Positions 54,034 to 64,000 of a stretch of DNA of 64,000 bases are shown here, one piece after another (positions within the stretch are counted from its first letter, which is position 1; the number at the start of each line of letters is the position of its first letter). The translations under genes and the position numbers were made by a program. The notes below the pieces were generated by a model. The model ran no database searches and was not told the origin of the DNA. It saw only the letters and a program-made list of their open reading frames with translations. The stretch is from Monosiga brevicollis MX1 (taxonomy: Eukaryota > Opisthokonta > Choanoflagellata > Craspedida > Salpingoecidae), in assembly GCF_000002865.3 (NCBI RefSeq), contig NW_001865041.1, positions 516,421 through 580,420 on the forward strand. Reading direction: 5' to 3'.

Positions 54034-55090
54034 CCAGCAGTCGGTGCCGACCGCCGCCTGGTCCGAGCGGCCAGCTTTGCGTCGAATCGGAGTGGGCGCA
54101 CTCGTGCCACGTGAGCCCCGATGCGGAACATGCCGATGACTTTTTGAGGACGGCGATGGCCGCGTTGGCGGTAATCGCCGTGCCATACTGCCTACACGCT
54201 GTGACATACTGCCCTTGATAGATTGATTGAGCGTGCCTTCGGCCTCTCCGACCCCAGCTGCACCTCCCCCGCCCCCCCGTTGAATCCCGACCGACCGACC
54301 ACGCGTTGGCGACCAACTCACAGCAGCTCTCTCTCTCTCTCTCTCTCTCTCAAAAGCAGTCTGACATCATAGATCAACAACAACATCAGTAACACAGTAC
54401 AAGAAATTGATGAGAGCAGTGGCACACACACACACACACACAACCATTTTGTTTCTTTCCCTTTGTCTCTTTTGTTCAACGACGTTGTTTGTTTCTGTTT
54501 GCTGTTGTTGGTGTTGCTGTTGCTGCTGTTGCTGCTTTTCTCAACTTGGGTCCTCAAGGTTAGTGGAAGCGAGGCGAGNTGAGTTGGGGGAGGGGATTGA
54601 GCTGGGGTGGGGGGGGTGGGGGGAAGGGAAGGGAAGGGCGTCGGGTGTGGGTTGTTCGTTGGGATTTGGAACGTGCGTTTGACTGACTCTGTGGGTGTGG
54701 GGGTGCGCAGGGGGTGTTTGTGCGCACATCCAAGCGCTGGCGCGTTCCTCTTCTCGTGTTTTTGTTGACAACGAACAAAACTGCTTGCTTCGTCGCGCGC
54801 TCTGCTCTCGACGCGCAGTGTGCAACAGGGCGCTCGCTTGGAAAGTTTGATGCTGGGGAGGCGTAGCAAGACCGTGTTCACCCTTGACTTACGCCAAAGG
54901 GAAGGCCACATTCCTCTCGCGTTCAGACGCTACACACGCAGCATGCAAACGAGTCTTGTATAGACTTGTCTCGCGACCAACTACCGCGAGCGGGCGCTCA
55001 AGGGCGCGCCCGCTCTACTGACACAGGCGAGAAGAACTCTCCTTTTCTTGCCCGACTTTCTGAAATCCAGCCCTCTCTTCATTGCACGCC
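54034..55090. promoter_or_regulatory. Divergent intergenic region, ZCCHC4 (-) / ATG2 (+)
   Basis: 1.06 kb between outward-facing starts. CT tract at 54330-54352, AC tract at 54424-54443, poly-G-rich stretch near 54590-54640, and one ambiguous base (n) at 54579. No gene supported. Confidence 0.45.
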
Positions 55091-58000
55091 ATGTCGTGGT
55101 TTGAGGCCTTCTCGGGCGGCTTTCAGCGCCGCATCGCACGCTTTGCTCTACACAACGTATGCAACTTCGCTCCCCGCTCTTTGCCAAAGGCCCATCAACC
55201 ATCAGCCGGGCAGTGGAGTGGAGGAATTTGTGCTTGCAACACAAGGCTCACGACTTGTCACGCTCATCTCGGATGGGGTATACTCGCTGCGGACCTTGGT
55301 AGACCCTCGGTACTTTCCTCAAATACAAGCTGAGTTTGGATCAAGTGGATATCGCCGCCTCTGGAGCCTTTGTCCTCGATAACCTCGAGCTCGATCATGA
55401 GGTCAGGCAATTTTGCAGCCCCTCCTCTTCGCTTGCAGTCGCGCATCTGTGGGAGGGAGGACATGCTCGCCCGTACAGTGCGCAATGCCTTGCATTCTCT
55501 CGCTGGGTTTGCCGAAACCTGCTTTCGAATCTCACAGGGCTATTCGCGCCCCTGGTCGTAACTCCCACCTGCACCAGAGCCTCGATCGGTATCTCGTGGC
55601 CAGTCCCTTCAAGCTGGTGGGCGGATGGATCACCGAGCTTCGCGGCGAGATTCCATATGCCGTACGTACTTGCTTCTTCAATACCGCCTACCCACTCGAC
55701 TGTCTTGGGGCCCCAACTCCCGGCTGCTGCTCATGCAACCATCATAACACGCACATATTGAAAACGACATTTGGACCATACCTCTCGTGACTTGACACGT
55801 CCATGCTCATTCTTGCTTCGGGTCGGCGGTTTGCAGCAACTCCTGTCCCGGGATTGTAGTTTTACCATCGAAGGCCTGGAGCTTTGGCTCGAGCCTCGCG
55901 CACCGGCAGAACACATGAACGCCTCGCACCACGAGGCCTTTGATGACGCCGTGCGCGACCTGGAACATGCTATTGAAGACTTTTCAGGTACCCTGGCCCA
56001 GGACATTCAGGGCTCACAGCCCGACGTGGAGCTTAGCCACGTGGCAGTTGTTGTCAAACGCATTCTCTCTCGCTTACGTGGTCAGCTGCGGAACGTCACC
56101 ATTCGCCTCTTCTCCGCATCCACGACTCAAAGCTCCGATCAGGCGATGCTTCTCTGCTCCTTGAGCAGCATCGAGGTGCTTGACGTATCACGCGAGGCCA
56201 CGGCCGTTCAGCGCGATGCTCACGAGGCCGAATATGATGCCGCTTTGGCGGCCGAGCTCCGCAAACAAGTTCGTTTTGAGGGGCTGACGATCAGTCTTGA
56301 GCACGGTCACATGGCGCAGGACCTGGAACTTGTGGTCACACACTCGCAGCCCGTGCTGAGCAGTATTGACAGTAATGACAGCGCTAACCTCATCGAAGTC
56401 ATCTACCGGCAAGCACCTCGGCGACAGCTCAAAGTAGAGGTCTTTCTTCAGCGCTATCTCGCCCGCCTCGACCCCGCTGTACTGCACCAGCTCGCGCTGA
56501 TGAGTGAAGTCTGGGCTTTTGCTGAAGACCAGGGTGTGGCGTCTTCACACTCTGGCCCCGCCCCCGCGGCCCCACCTGCGAGTTTGGCTCCTGCGCACGC
56601 CGGGGCAAGCGCTGCCGTGGCATTCGATGCGTCTGTGCGCATCATGGACCTGGTAGCCATCCTTTCCTACGCAGCCCCATCACACGATGCTGGCGTGGCG
56701 GCGCAGCGGTTCCAAAGCAACGCAGCTTGGTTGGGTCGCCATGGTTCAAGTCGCAAACCGACTGCCACGCCTGCGGCCCTTCACGCCCAGCTCCCCGAAA
56801 TGCTGGATAGCGACGAAGCAGGTTTGGTGTTGGCCTTATCCCAATCTCTCCTGCGCGTTGGCGATGGCGGTCAAGCCCAGCTTGAACTCACGAGTGAAGC
56901 TGTGACCGTGTACGACTGTGCGGGCAGCCACAATTGTCGGTGTCTCCTCCGCGCACGTACGAGCACTGTCGAACAGCTGAGTGCCAGCGACAGCGTCACG
57001 AGTGATGCGGTGCCGGAAGATGCCCTGACAGTGCGTCTGCCGCGCGAATCCACAGCCATTGAAGTGCGCTTGGCCCCAGACACCTTCTTGCAGCTGGATC
57101 TTTCGCTATTGGATCGTCTGCAGGGTCTCCTCAACGTTGCCGGCGCGCAGTCATCCTCATCTCTCCCCCCAAAACAGCCAGGCGTTGCCCAGGATGAGGC
57201 GCCGGAGGGCCTGCACATTGTCGTGAGCGGCGGTTCATTGGATGCTGTTGTTTTAGTACCCATTAACAGCACAGCTCGACACAACCTATCGGATGGCTGG
57301 CTGCACGTACCATCCTTTCGTGCACAGGCCCTGCACGCCCGACTCGAGGACTTTGTCCTGCATTTCTACAACGATATGCGTGGTAGTGACTGGCAGCAGG
57401 ACTGCTTGGGGCTGCCGATCCCAGGCCTTGAGCGTTTGCTTCAGATTGAAGCGCAAAGACTGACTCTGGGCCACACCCCAACCCAAACGCTCACGCCGAC
57501 AAAAGTTGTTGCGCTGCGTGGTGCTGCTACAGGTCGCGACGGTCGGGCTGGGCTCCGCGTTCTTGGACCTGGTGGCAAGCACGTTGTCGCGCCTGCTGCC
57601 AAGTCTGGGTTTCCCATGACCATGCGCACACACGCGCGCACCCAGCAGCAGTTTCACGAGCCAATGTCAGAGGAAGCCCTGTGGGCATTTGCGCAGGCTG
57701 CTCTGCCCTGCAGCTTGACCGCTGTCACGGTTCACCACGCCTGTGTTGACCTTCACTGCGAGAAGGCACAACTTGATGAACTCTATCAACTTGCGACCGA
57801 AATGGCCGACTGGGTGATGTGGTCGGATGTGCAGGCCAATGTCACGTCCGGTCCAAGTGCACCCGGACTTGGTGAACCCACCATTGTGTCAGCCACGCCC
57901 GCGGCTAGCTCTGAGTCCACACCCAATCTGGCGACATCCGTTTGGGCAGCACCTGCTGTTGACGGTGAGAGCGATGCGGAAAGCGGTGAGGATGACCAAG

Positions 58001-61000
58001 GGACGCCCGCGGAGCAGGGGCGCTCCGTTGCTGGTGATGTCGTCGTCCACACTGCGCACAAGATGGCCTTTGTTCTTGAGTTTGCCGAGTTGGACGTGAG
58101 CGTTGTTGAATCCCATCCGGAGCGATCGGGCGTCTTTGACGTACGCCTGTCTCGGGGCCAGCTGCTCCTTCTGTTGGGCATGCAAGGCAGCCAGAACATG
58201 AGTTTAGCTCTTCGCGGCGAGCAGCCCTACGTGGCTCAGCGTGCCGTCGTCGGCAACCCCAACGATCGCTTTGATGTGATTACACCCGTCTATGCTGAAG
58301 CAGAGGCCAGTCCCTCGGTCTTCTCCATTTGTCTCTGTGCGCAAGCCGCCAACACGAGCCAAGTGCAGGCGCGCACGACCGTCGCTTGTCTGCTACAGGG
58401 GGCGCAGTTTCGATATTTTGTCGATCCACAGGGGTTGTGGCTCTTCCGGATCTTGGATTTGCTGGATTTTCCGGATCATCCCGGTATGGCGTCAACTCCC
58501 AAAGCGACCACATCGGCAAAGGATACTTTGACGGTGCTCAACGTCTTTTTCGAAGATAGCGAGGTGGTTTATCAGCCGTATGGAAGCCAGGCCGCCTTGT
58601 TGACGCCCGTGGCGCGCGTGACCGTGAGCAGCAATCTGTACGCGGCCACGCCCATTACCGTGGTGAGCATTCTGCTCGAAGAAATAAGCGTCCTTGCCAT
58701 TGATGACGTCCGCAAACTGCAGCGTGGCCAAGATTGGCAAGCACGTGGCTGGCGCAAGTTGGCTTTTACAACGTACACACGCCTCGACCTGCGTCTAAGT
58801 GACGTAAGCGGGGAGATTGCCCAAGACTTTGGCATTACCAACGAGCTGCTCTCCGTTTATGTTTGCGCCGACTCGCTACCCACGCTCGTCGAACTCTTGT
58901 CGGGAGCTGTCGGAGGCGATGACGAGTATCTGGCCGAGCAAGTCGAGAATCTGGCCCGCGTGGCGGCGGGGGATACCTCTCTGCCATCGACGCGGACTGC
59001 ATCGTCCGGATCAGCCGAGCAGGCTTTGCCGAGCCCTCTCGCAGCGGGGCCCAAGGCCGCAGACGCTCTTGAGGAGTCTGGTGGTGATTTGTTCTTTTCC
59101 ATCATGTCAGATCCAGACGATGTCGCAGATGCCACTTCCGAACCGACTGCAACAACCTTTGCAGCGCAAGACGCATCGAGCAGCCGGGCGTCAGATGCTG
59201 CCGAAGAGGTTCTGGATGAATATGATGATGACTTTGAGGAGGATGAGGATCAGGACACAGAAGCAGAAATGGAAGCAAGCCTGGTGCACACTCGCTCCCG
59301 TGCACCACGTTCACCCACCGTGGAGTTTGATGACACGCTCATCGCAGAACTTGAGATGATGGACGACGGAGATGAGGCTGAGGTCGAGAGGAACGACGAC
59401 GGAACAGAGCGGTCTGGGTTGGGCCTACATGCGAGAGGCTCGCATTTGGACGTGTCAGCCAGTCCCAGTACAGCGAGTTTGGATTCCTTCATGGTATCCG
59501 AAATGGATCGGGGTGATGGGGCGGGGTATCGGCATCCTGCACAAGTACCACCGGCGGTGCCTGGCGCCACTGATTCAGCAGCCATTCAGCAGGACCTATC
59601 GGATGCATTGGTTGAACCGTTGTCTGATTCAGCTGACGACACGTCCCAGGCGCGATCGGCGTCAGGTCTACCTTTGGAGGGCCTCACTGCGCTGCGTCTC
59701 GACGAGGACTACCTTGCGCAAACGTTTGAGTCAGGGGCAGCAGTGCCAGATATGCCTGACGTGACCAGCGTCTTGCACGATGCTTTGCTGAGTCCGTCAC
59801 GAACAGTGAGCCACCCGAATGACTTGAATACCCCGACAGGCACCACGCCAACGGCCTCGATTGTGAGCTACCGAGGCCATGAACGCGTGGGTGCCATGAT
59901 CCAAGACGGGGGTCAGCCAGCTGATTTCATGTTTCAAGATGAGGACAGTGACTTGGTCGTACGCAAGTTTGTTGATCCAATCAGCTTCAAGCGCAATTTC
60001 TTCACCATTCCAAAGCAGGATGACGATGCAGACTTTCGGTTGGTGCATAGCTTGGCTTGCTTTAGAACTCTGCTGGCCTCTTCGCCTCTTCTGCGGGTTT
60101 CAGGGGGGTTTTTTTTTCCCCCGCACTTTTGCTCACCGCTGTGGCATCGCTTTGCAAATACCTTGCGTGCGACCAACGTTTTCCTTCTTGAATTCGGACG
60201 TTATGCAGGGCTTACGACTTTTTGCCTCTAGCGAAGCGACGTGTTCTGATCAAGCGTCTCAACATCAAGGTGCATTTGATCCGCGGACGGCATTGGCAGG
60301 ACGTATTTCCAGATGACTTGGATCCTGTAGGTCAGGCGGCAGGGTTCCCACGTGTGGCCCCTTCGCTCTTGACGTCGTCCTCGCAGACGGCGCCCAAGGC
60401 AGGCGTTGACGACGAAGGCTCTAACCAGGGACCCCGTGTGGTACGCGAGAGTCAGAGCGTCGATAACGAGGGCCTTGAGATTGATTTGCACCAGCTGACA
60501 GTCATTTCGGAAAACTATGATCAAAATGAACTGTATGCATCGCGGCTCTTGGTGCTGTCTCGCCAGATCAACGTTTTTGATCGGTTGCCCGAGTCTGTGG
60601 TCAACATGCTGTTGTGCGACTACACCTCGCGTCACGTGCATCGCGAGGCCAGCTCCAACATGTTACGAATGGAGCTAATGACAGTGCGCACGCCTGAAGT
60701 AACCGGCGAAGCGGCGTTGGAGGCCATGATGAAGCTACGCATCCTGCCACTGCGCATCAACCTGGATCAGGACACACTCAATTTTTTGATGGAGTTTCTG
60801 GCTTTTGCGCCACGCGGTAGCGAGGCGGCACAGCGGGCTGACTTGTTGACGGAAAACTGGCAGCAAATTGATATCGATGACAATAGCGGCCAGCCCGTTG
60901 AGCTCTCAAGTGCCCCTGCGGACGCAAAGCCGGCGCGGGTTAGCGATCAGGAGTCACGCTTGACAGCTCAGACTCATGCAACGTTGAGCGAAGGCTCGAA

Positions 61001-62557
61001 CGGCAGCGAAACGCAACAGGACAGCGAGACCTCGGACAGCGCGAGCGACACCAGCAGCGCTCAAGTGAACGGTACCTACTTTAAAAAAGTACTCATTGAA
61101 CCCGTCCTCTTGTGCGTCAACTATGCCCCAAAGCATCTCTCGGTGTCTGAACTGTTTCATGGTTCTTTTGAGCAATTGGCCGGCGTCATATCTTTGAACG
61201 ACGCCAAACTGTACCTGTCTCCGCTCACAGTCAAAGGTGCGTGCCTTCCCGATCCCATTCGCTGGTTACGTGTGTACGTGTGCAGGTTTCACGGGTTGGA
61301 ATGGTTTAGTTTCGACCGTCATGGACGCATGGATGCCCCGAATCCCCTTTAAGCAGGTAGGACCCGTTTTGTTGGGATGAAGGCCCAGTTGACCCCCCCC
61401 CCCCCCCCGGCTTTTTTTTCTAGTTATTTTTATCTTCTTTGTTTTTTTTTTGGAAAGGTTGAGTGGGCCATCGTAATACTCATGTGTTTTGTGGCTTTCT
61501 TTCTTTGTGACTGCATCGGGCCCGTCAGGTGCATCAATTGGTAATTGCAATTGTACCTGGGGGCACCAACGTGGCCTCGGTGATGGACGCCGGTGCAGAC
61601 ATTGTCTATCGGCCCGTGCGCTCGTATCCATATGTTTTGCAAGGTGCAGATGCCTGTCTTGTGCACGCATAGAGGCTCGCTGCTTTAAAGGCGGTCTGAC
61701 ACGGTTCTTTTGACATCATGGCGACGATCATGGTCGATTGTAGGCTTTCGAGAGGGTGTGACGGATGGCATCAGAGTGACGGCAGTGGAGATGTGTAGCG
61801 TGGCCACGGCCATGGTTTTTGCTGTACAAAACGCGCTCGAGTTGAGTCAGGTAGGCTCTTGGATACGGCGATGATGAATTGTGATGTAAAAGCTGCACCC
61901 TGGAGGATGGCACTCGGCACTCAAACATGTTTGGGTTCGGCTGTGCTCTTTGGGGAAAACTTGCATAGCTGATCACAATGAACGACCAGGAGCACCAAGC
62001 TGCGCTAGCACGACCGCCACGCAGCCGTATGGCTCAACAGCCACTGGACACGGCGGTGCGTAAACGCTGTAGTGATGAATTGGCTCGCTTGTTATTTTGA
62101 CCGTTTATGGTTTGGCAAGCTCGTCCCGGAGATCAGATCAACCCTTCTCCGCTGATGCGTGTTGCAATTTGTACCAATGTTGTGACAGGATGGGCTGCAG
62201 CAAGCGTATGATGCCCTGCGGCGATCCATTGCCGCGAGCTACGACAAGTTTGCCTCGGTATGCGCCTCAATTGATTTTTGGGTACCAGGGCGCAAGATTC
62301 AAAGTCTGCATGCTCAGTGGCCGCCATCTCACTGCTGGGGCTGGTGTGTTTGGCTGTGTGCCTTATAGGTACCGGAACGCGCTCGACAGACGACGGTCAT
62401 GAAGTCCATTGCCCTTCTCTTGCGCACATTGCCGAGTGCCACCCTTCAGCCTCTGATCGGGGTGTGTGAGGCCACAGCGCTGGCATTGCAGGGCGCGCGG
62501 AACAGCCTGGCGCCGCGAAGGGGTCAGGAGCTGGCCCAACAATACAAGCCGCTGTAA
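55091..62557 (+). CDS. ATG2: ATG2 autophagy lipid-transfer protein
   Basis: ATG 55091 begins MSWFEAFSGGFQRRIARFAL, the amphipathic start of the chorein-N domain. Short exons add KYKLSLDQVDIAASGAFVL and SPFKLVGGWITELRGEIPYA. A very long exon (about 55835-60040) starts LLSRDCSFTIEGLELWLEP and includes an acidic, probably disordered insert near 59210-59400. Downstream exons carry AKRRVLIKRLNIKVHLI, LPLRINLDQDTLNFLMEFL and ISLNDAKLYLSPLTV. The conserved ATG2 C-terminal region follows: FTGWNGLVSTVMDAWMP, GFREGVTDGIRVTAVEM, LQQAYDALRRSIAASYDKF and LQPLIGVCEATALALQGARN, ending at TAA 62555-62557. ATG2 is a rod with a lipid groove that bridges ER and growing autophagosome. Length and domain order fit the family. 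The open frame past 60045 is intron read-through. Confidence 0.9.
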
Positions 62558-63511
62558 AGTCTGTTTGCTTTTATGACGCTTAACGGCGCTGAAAAGAAAG
62601 GAGGTGTTGTCGAGCCTTTTTTTCGTTTTTCGATAAAACCCAATTTGATCGATCTGAGAACAGTGTGACGAGAAAGATACTCCATGCTCGTATCAGCTTT
62701 ACATGTTAGTCACAAGATGGCGGCATAGGTAGGTGTTGTGTGCCGGCGTAACTCTGTCTGCATGTTTCTGTGTTTCTCCATGTCTCGCGGTGTCTCTCTA
62801 TGGTTCTATGTGTGTCTGCCCTGCGTACTTTGTTCGATACGCAATGTTGTTTTGCACAAAGATACCAGTATGGATGACTGGCTTTAAACTATTGTCAAAC
62901 GTTCAGCAGCAAACAGGGGGGGAAAGCGTCGGCAACCGCGACGATGCACATGGGCTCAGCAGGGCACAGTCAAGCCTCGCTTGCCTCAGTGTCGCTTTTT
63001 TTACGATCGGATCGCATGATAACGCACGTCTGCTCTTTTGGTGATGATGATGGTTGCACATGCGACCGACCCCGCTTCAGCTTGCCCTTTGAGGTCGCGT
63101 TTTGCGAACTTTGGGATGAAGAAAAAAGGCAACGAAGCCGAAAGATGTTGGCAGAAGAAGACGAAGGAAGCGACATTCGTGCTGCACCTAGAGTGCGGAC
63201 ATTGTCAGACGATTTCCCGGTCGTGTGCGAAGAAAGAAGTCTGGAGCCCTCTTGCGAATGTGGACTGATCATCCGCCCAAGGACCGCTGGGTGCTTCAGA
63301 GCTTGTCCCCATTATGGCGTGGCTCGGTGCATGGTCAAGCGCCAGTGTCCCATTCGTCGGTCGCGTACAAGTGGTTTGCGCGCCGCCGGAGAAGGCATTT
63401 TTCTGATCCCACTGATCACAGCAAACAGCAAGCAAACCAGCAACGAACTCAACTACTCTATCTACGACTTTGACACTATCTGGACGAGCAAGACTCATTC
63501 CGAACAGCATC
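62558..63511. other. Intergenic region
   Basis: Between ATG2 and the small hydrophilic gene, both on plus. Open frames here have no coding character that I trust. It should hold the promoter of the next gene. Confidence 0.45.
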
Positions 63512-63928
63512 ATGGCCTCAACCACGCACACTGCCACCAACATCCAGAACACGAAGGTGGCCGACAAGCCTCAGGAGGACAAGTCCTTCATGGATAAGGT
63601 GGCCGAGAAGTCCCAAACCAAGCTTGAAGAGTGGCGTGATGCCATCAAGCCCGGTGTTGACAAGACGGTCGAGGACCTCAAGGAGGTTGGCGCCAAGAGC
63701 GGCAAGAACGTGGACAGCAGCGTGGACGCCTACAAGCAGTCGATTCACCGCATGGCTGAGGGCGAGCACAAGGAGCAACGCGCCGAGCGTGAGACTGGCC
63801 CCAACTCGCGCGAGAAGTGGCAAGATCGTTGGGATAACACCAAGCAAAGCACCGCTGCCGCCATTGACAAACGCCAGTTCAATGGCCCTTCATCGGAAAC
63901 GACCACACGTTCGACCAACCAGCTGTAA
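63512..63928 (+). CDS. Small highly charged protein, LEA-like
   Basis: An intronless gene of 138 codons (MASTTHTATNIQNTKVAD to STNQL, TAA 63926-63928). It has no cysteine, one tryptophan pair (EWRD, KWQDRWDN), and is rich in Lys, Glu, Asp, Gln and Thr with regularly spaced charges: SFMDKVAEKSQTKLEEW, GVDKTVEDLKEVGAKSG. The pattern suggests a long amphipathic helix or a disordered chain, similar to group-3 LEA and other hydrophilic stress proteins. This is an impression of composition, not a family match. Codon use is strongly biased toward C-ending codons (GAC, AAG, GCC), as in highly expressed genes. Function unknown. Confidence 0.65.
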   Translation: MASTTHTATNIQNTKVADKPQEDKSFMDKVAEKSQTKLEEWRDAIKPGVDKTVEDLKEVGAKSGKNVDSSVDAYKQSIHRMAEGEHKEQRAERETGPNSREKWQDRWDNTKQSTAAAIDKRQFNGPSSETTTRSTNQL

Positions 63929-64000
63929 ACAGCTTCAGGCCCATTGCCCCGGCTTGTCATGTTAACATAAATGTCGTTCTCCCCCCCCTTTTCTGCTCGA

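Noticed and set aside
62944-63597. 217-codon frame overlapping the start of the small hydrophilic gene
   Set aside because: No coding pattern, and it conflicts with the well-formed ATG at 63512.

Overview
The window looks like nuclear DNA from a choanoflagellate, probably close to Monosiga brevicollis. This is inferred from gene content and structure, not from a database match. It is gene-dense (about 23 protein genes in 64 kb), GC-rich in coding parts, and most genes are cut by introns of about 40-250 bases with GTACGT, GTGCGT or GTAGGT-type donors. It carries a membrane tyrosine kinase with its own SH2 domain, a tyrosine phosphatase and two sarcoglycans, a mix expected on the animal and choanoflagellate branch. 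No rRNA, tRNA, CRISPR array or recognisable transposon was seen.

Layout. 0.5-5 kb: tyrosine kinase with SH2 (-). 6-8 kb: THOC3 (+). 8-9.4 kb: mitochondrial carrier (-). 10-12.3 kb: TSNAXIP1-like coiled-coil protein (+). 12.8-16.9 kb: BTB-BACK protein (-). 17.4-18.8 kb: GET3/ASNA1 (+), cut by a 50-N gap. 18.8-19.9 kb: secreted beta-helix protein (-), cut by the same gap. 20.3-21.5 kb: orphan gene (+). 21.8-24.9 kb: WW, tyrosine phosphatase and EF-hand protein (-). 26.2-29.8 kb: two head-to-head sarcoglycans. 30.3-31.1 kb: DNAJC19/Pam18 (-). 31.6-34.1 kb: cholinesterase-type carboxylesterase (-). 34.5-38.8 kb: TAF1B/RRN7-like Pol I factor (-). 39.2-40.8 kb: secreted alpha/beta hydrolase (+). 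40.8-43.6 kb: head-to-head intronless pair, MYND with a glycosyltransferase-like domain (-) and a PARP-like enzyme (+). 44.2-47.2 kb: Golgi-type protein with a Rossmann part and a glycosyltransferase (-). 47.5-49.3 kb: JMJD8 (+). 50.4-51.5 kb: heparan-sulfate-type sulfotransferase (+). 51.8-54.0 kb: ZCCHC4 (-). 55.1-62.6 kb: ATG2 (+). 63.5-63.9 kb: small hydrophilic protein (+).

Many genes sit head to head over short shared promoters, and long CT tracts, usually CT on the coding strand, lie in several of these intervals or just upstream of start codons. The kinase, its SH2 domain and the phosphatase supply writer, reader and eraser functions for phosphotyrosine within 25 kb. The sarcoglycans, beta-helix protein, esterase, hydrolase, glycosyltransferase, JMJD8 and sulfotransferase belong to the secretory pathway or cell surface. 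TAF1B and ZCCHC4 both serve rRNA production.

Exon joins were worked out by eye from reading frame, phase and GT-AG sites, so gene spans are firmer than individual exon ends.
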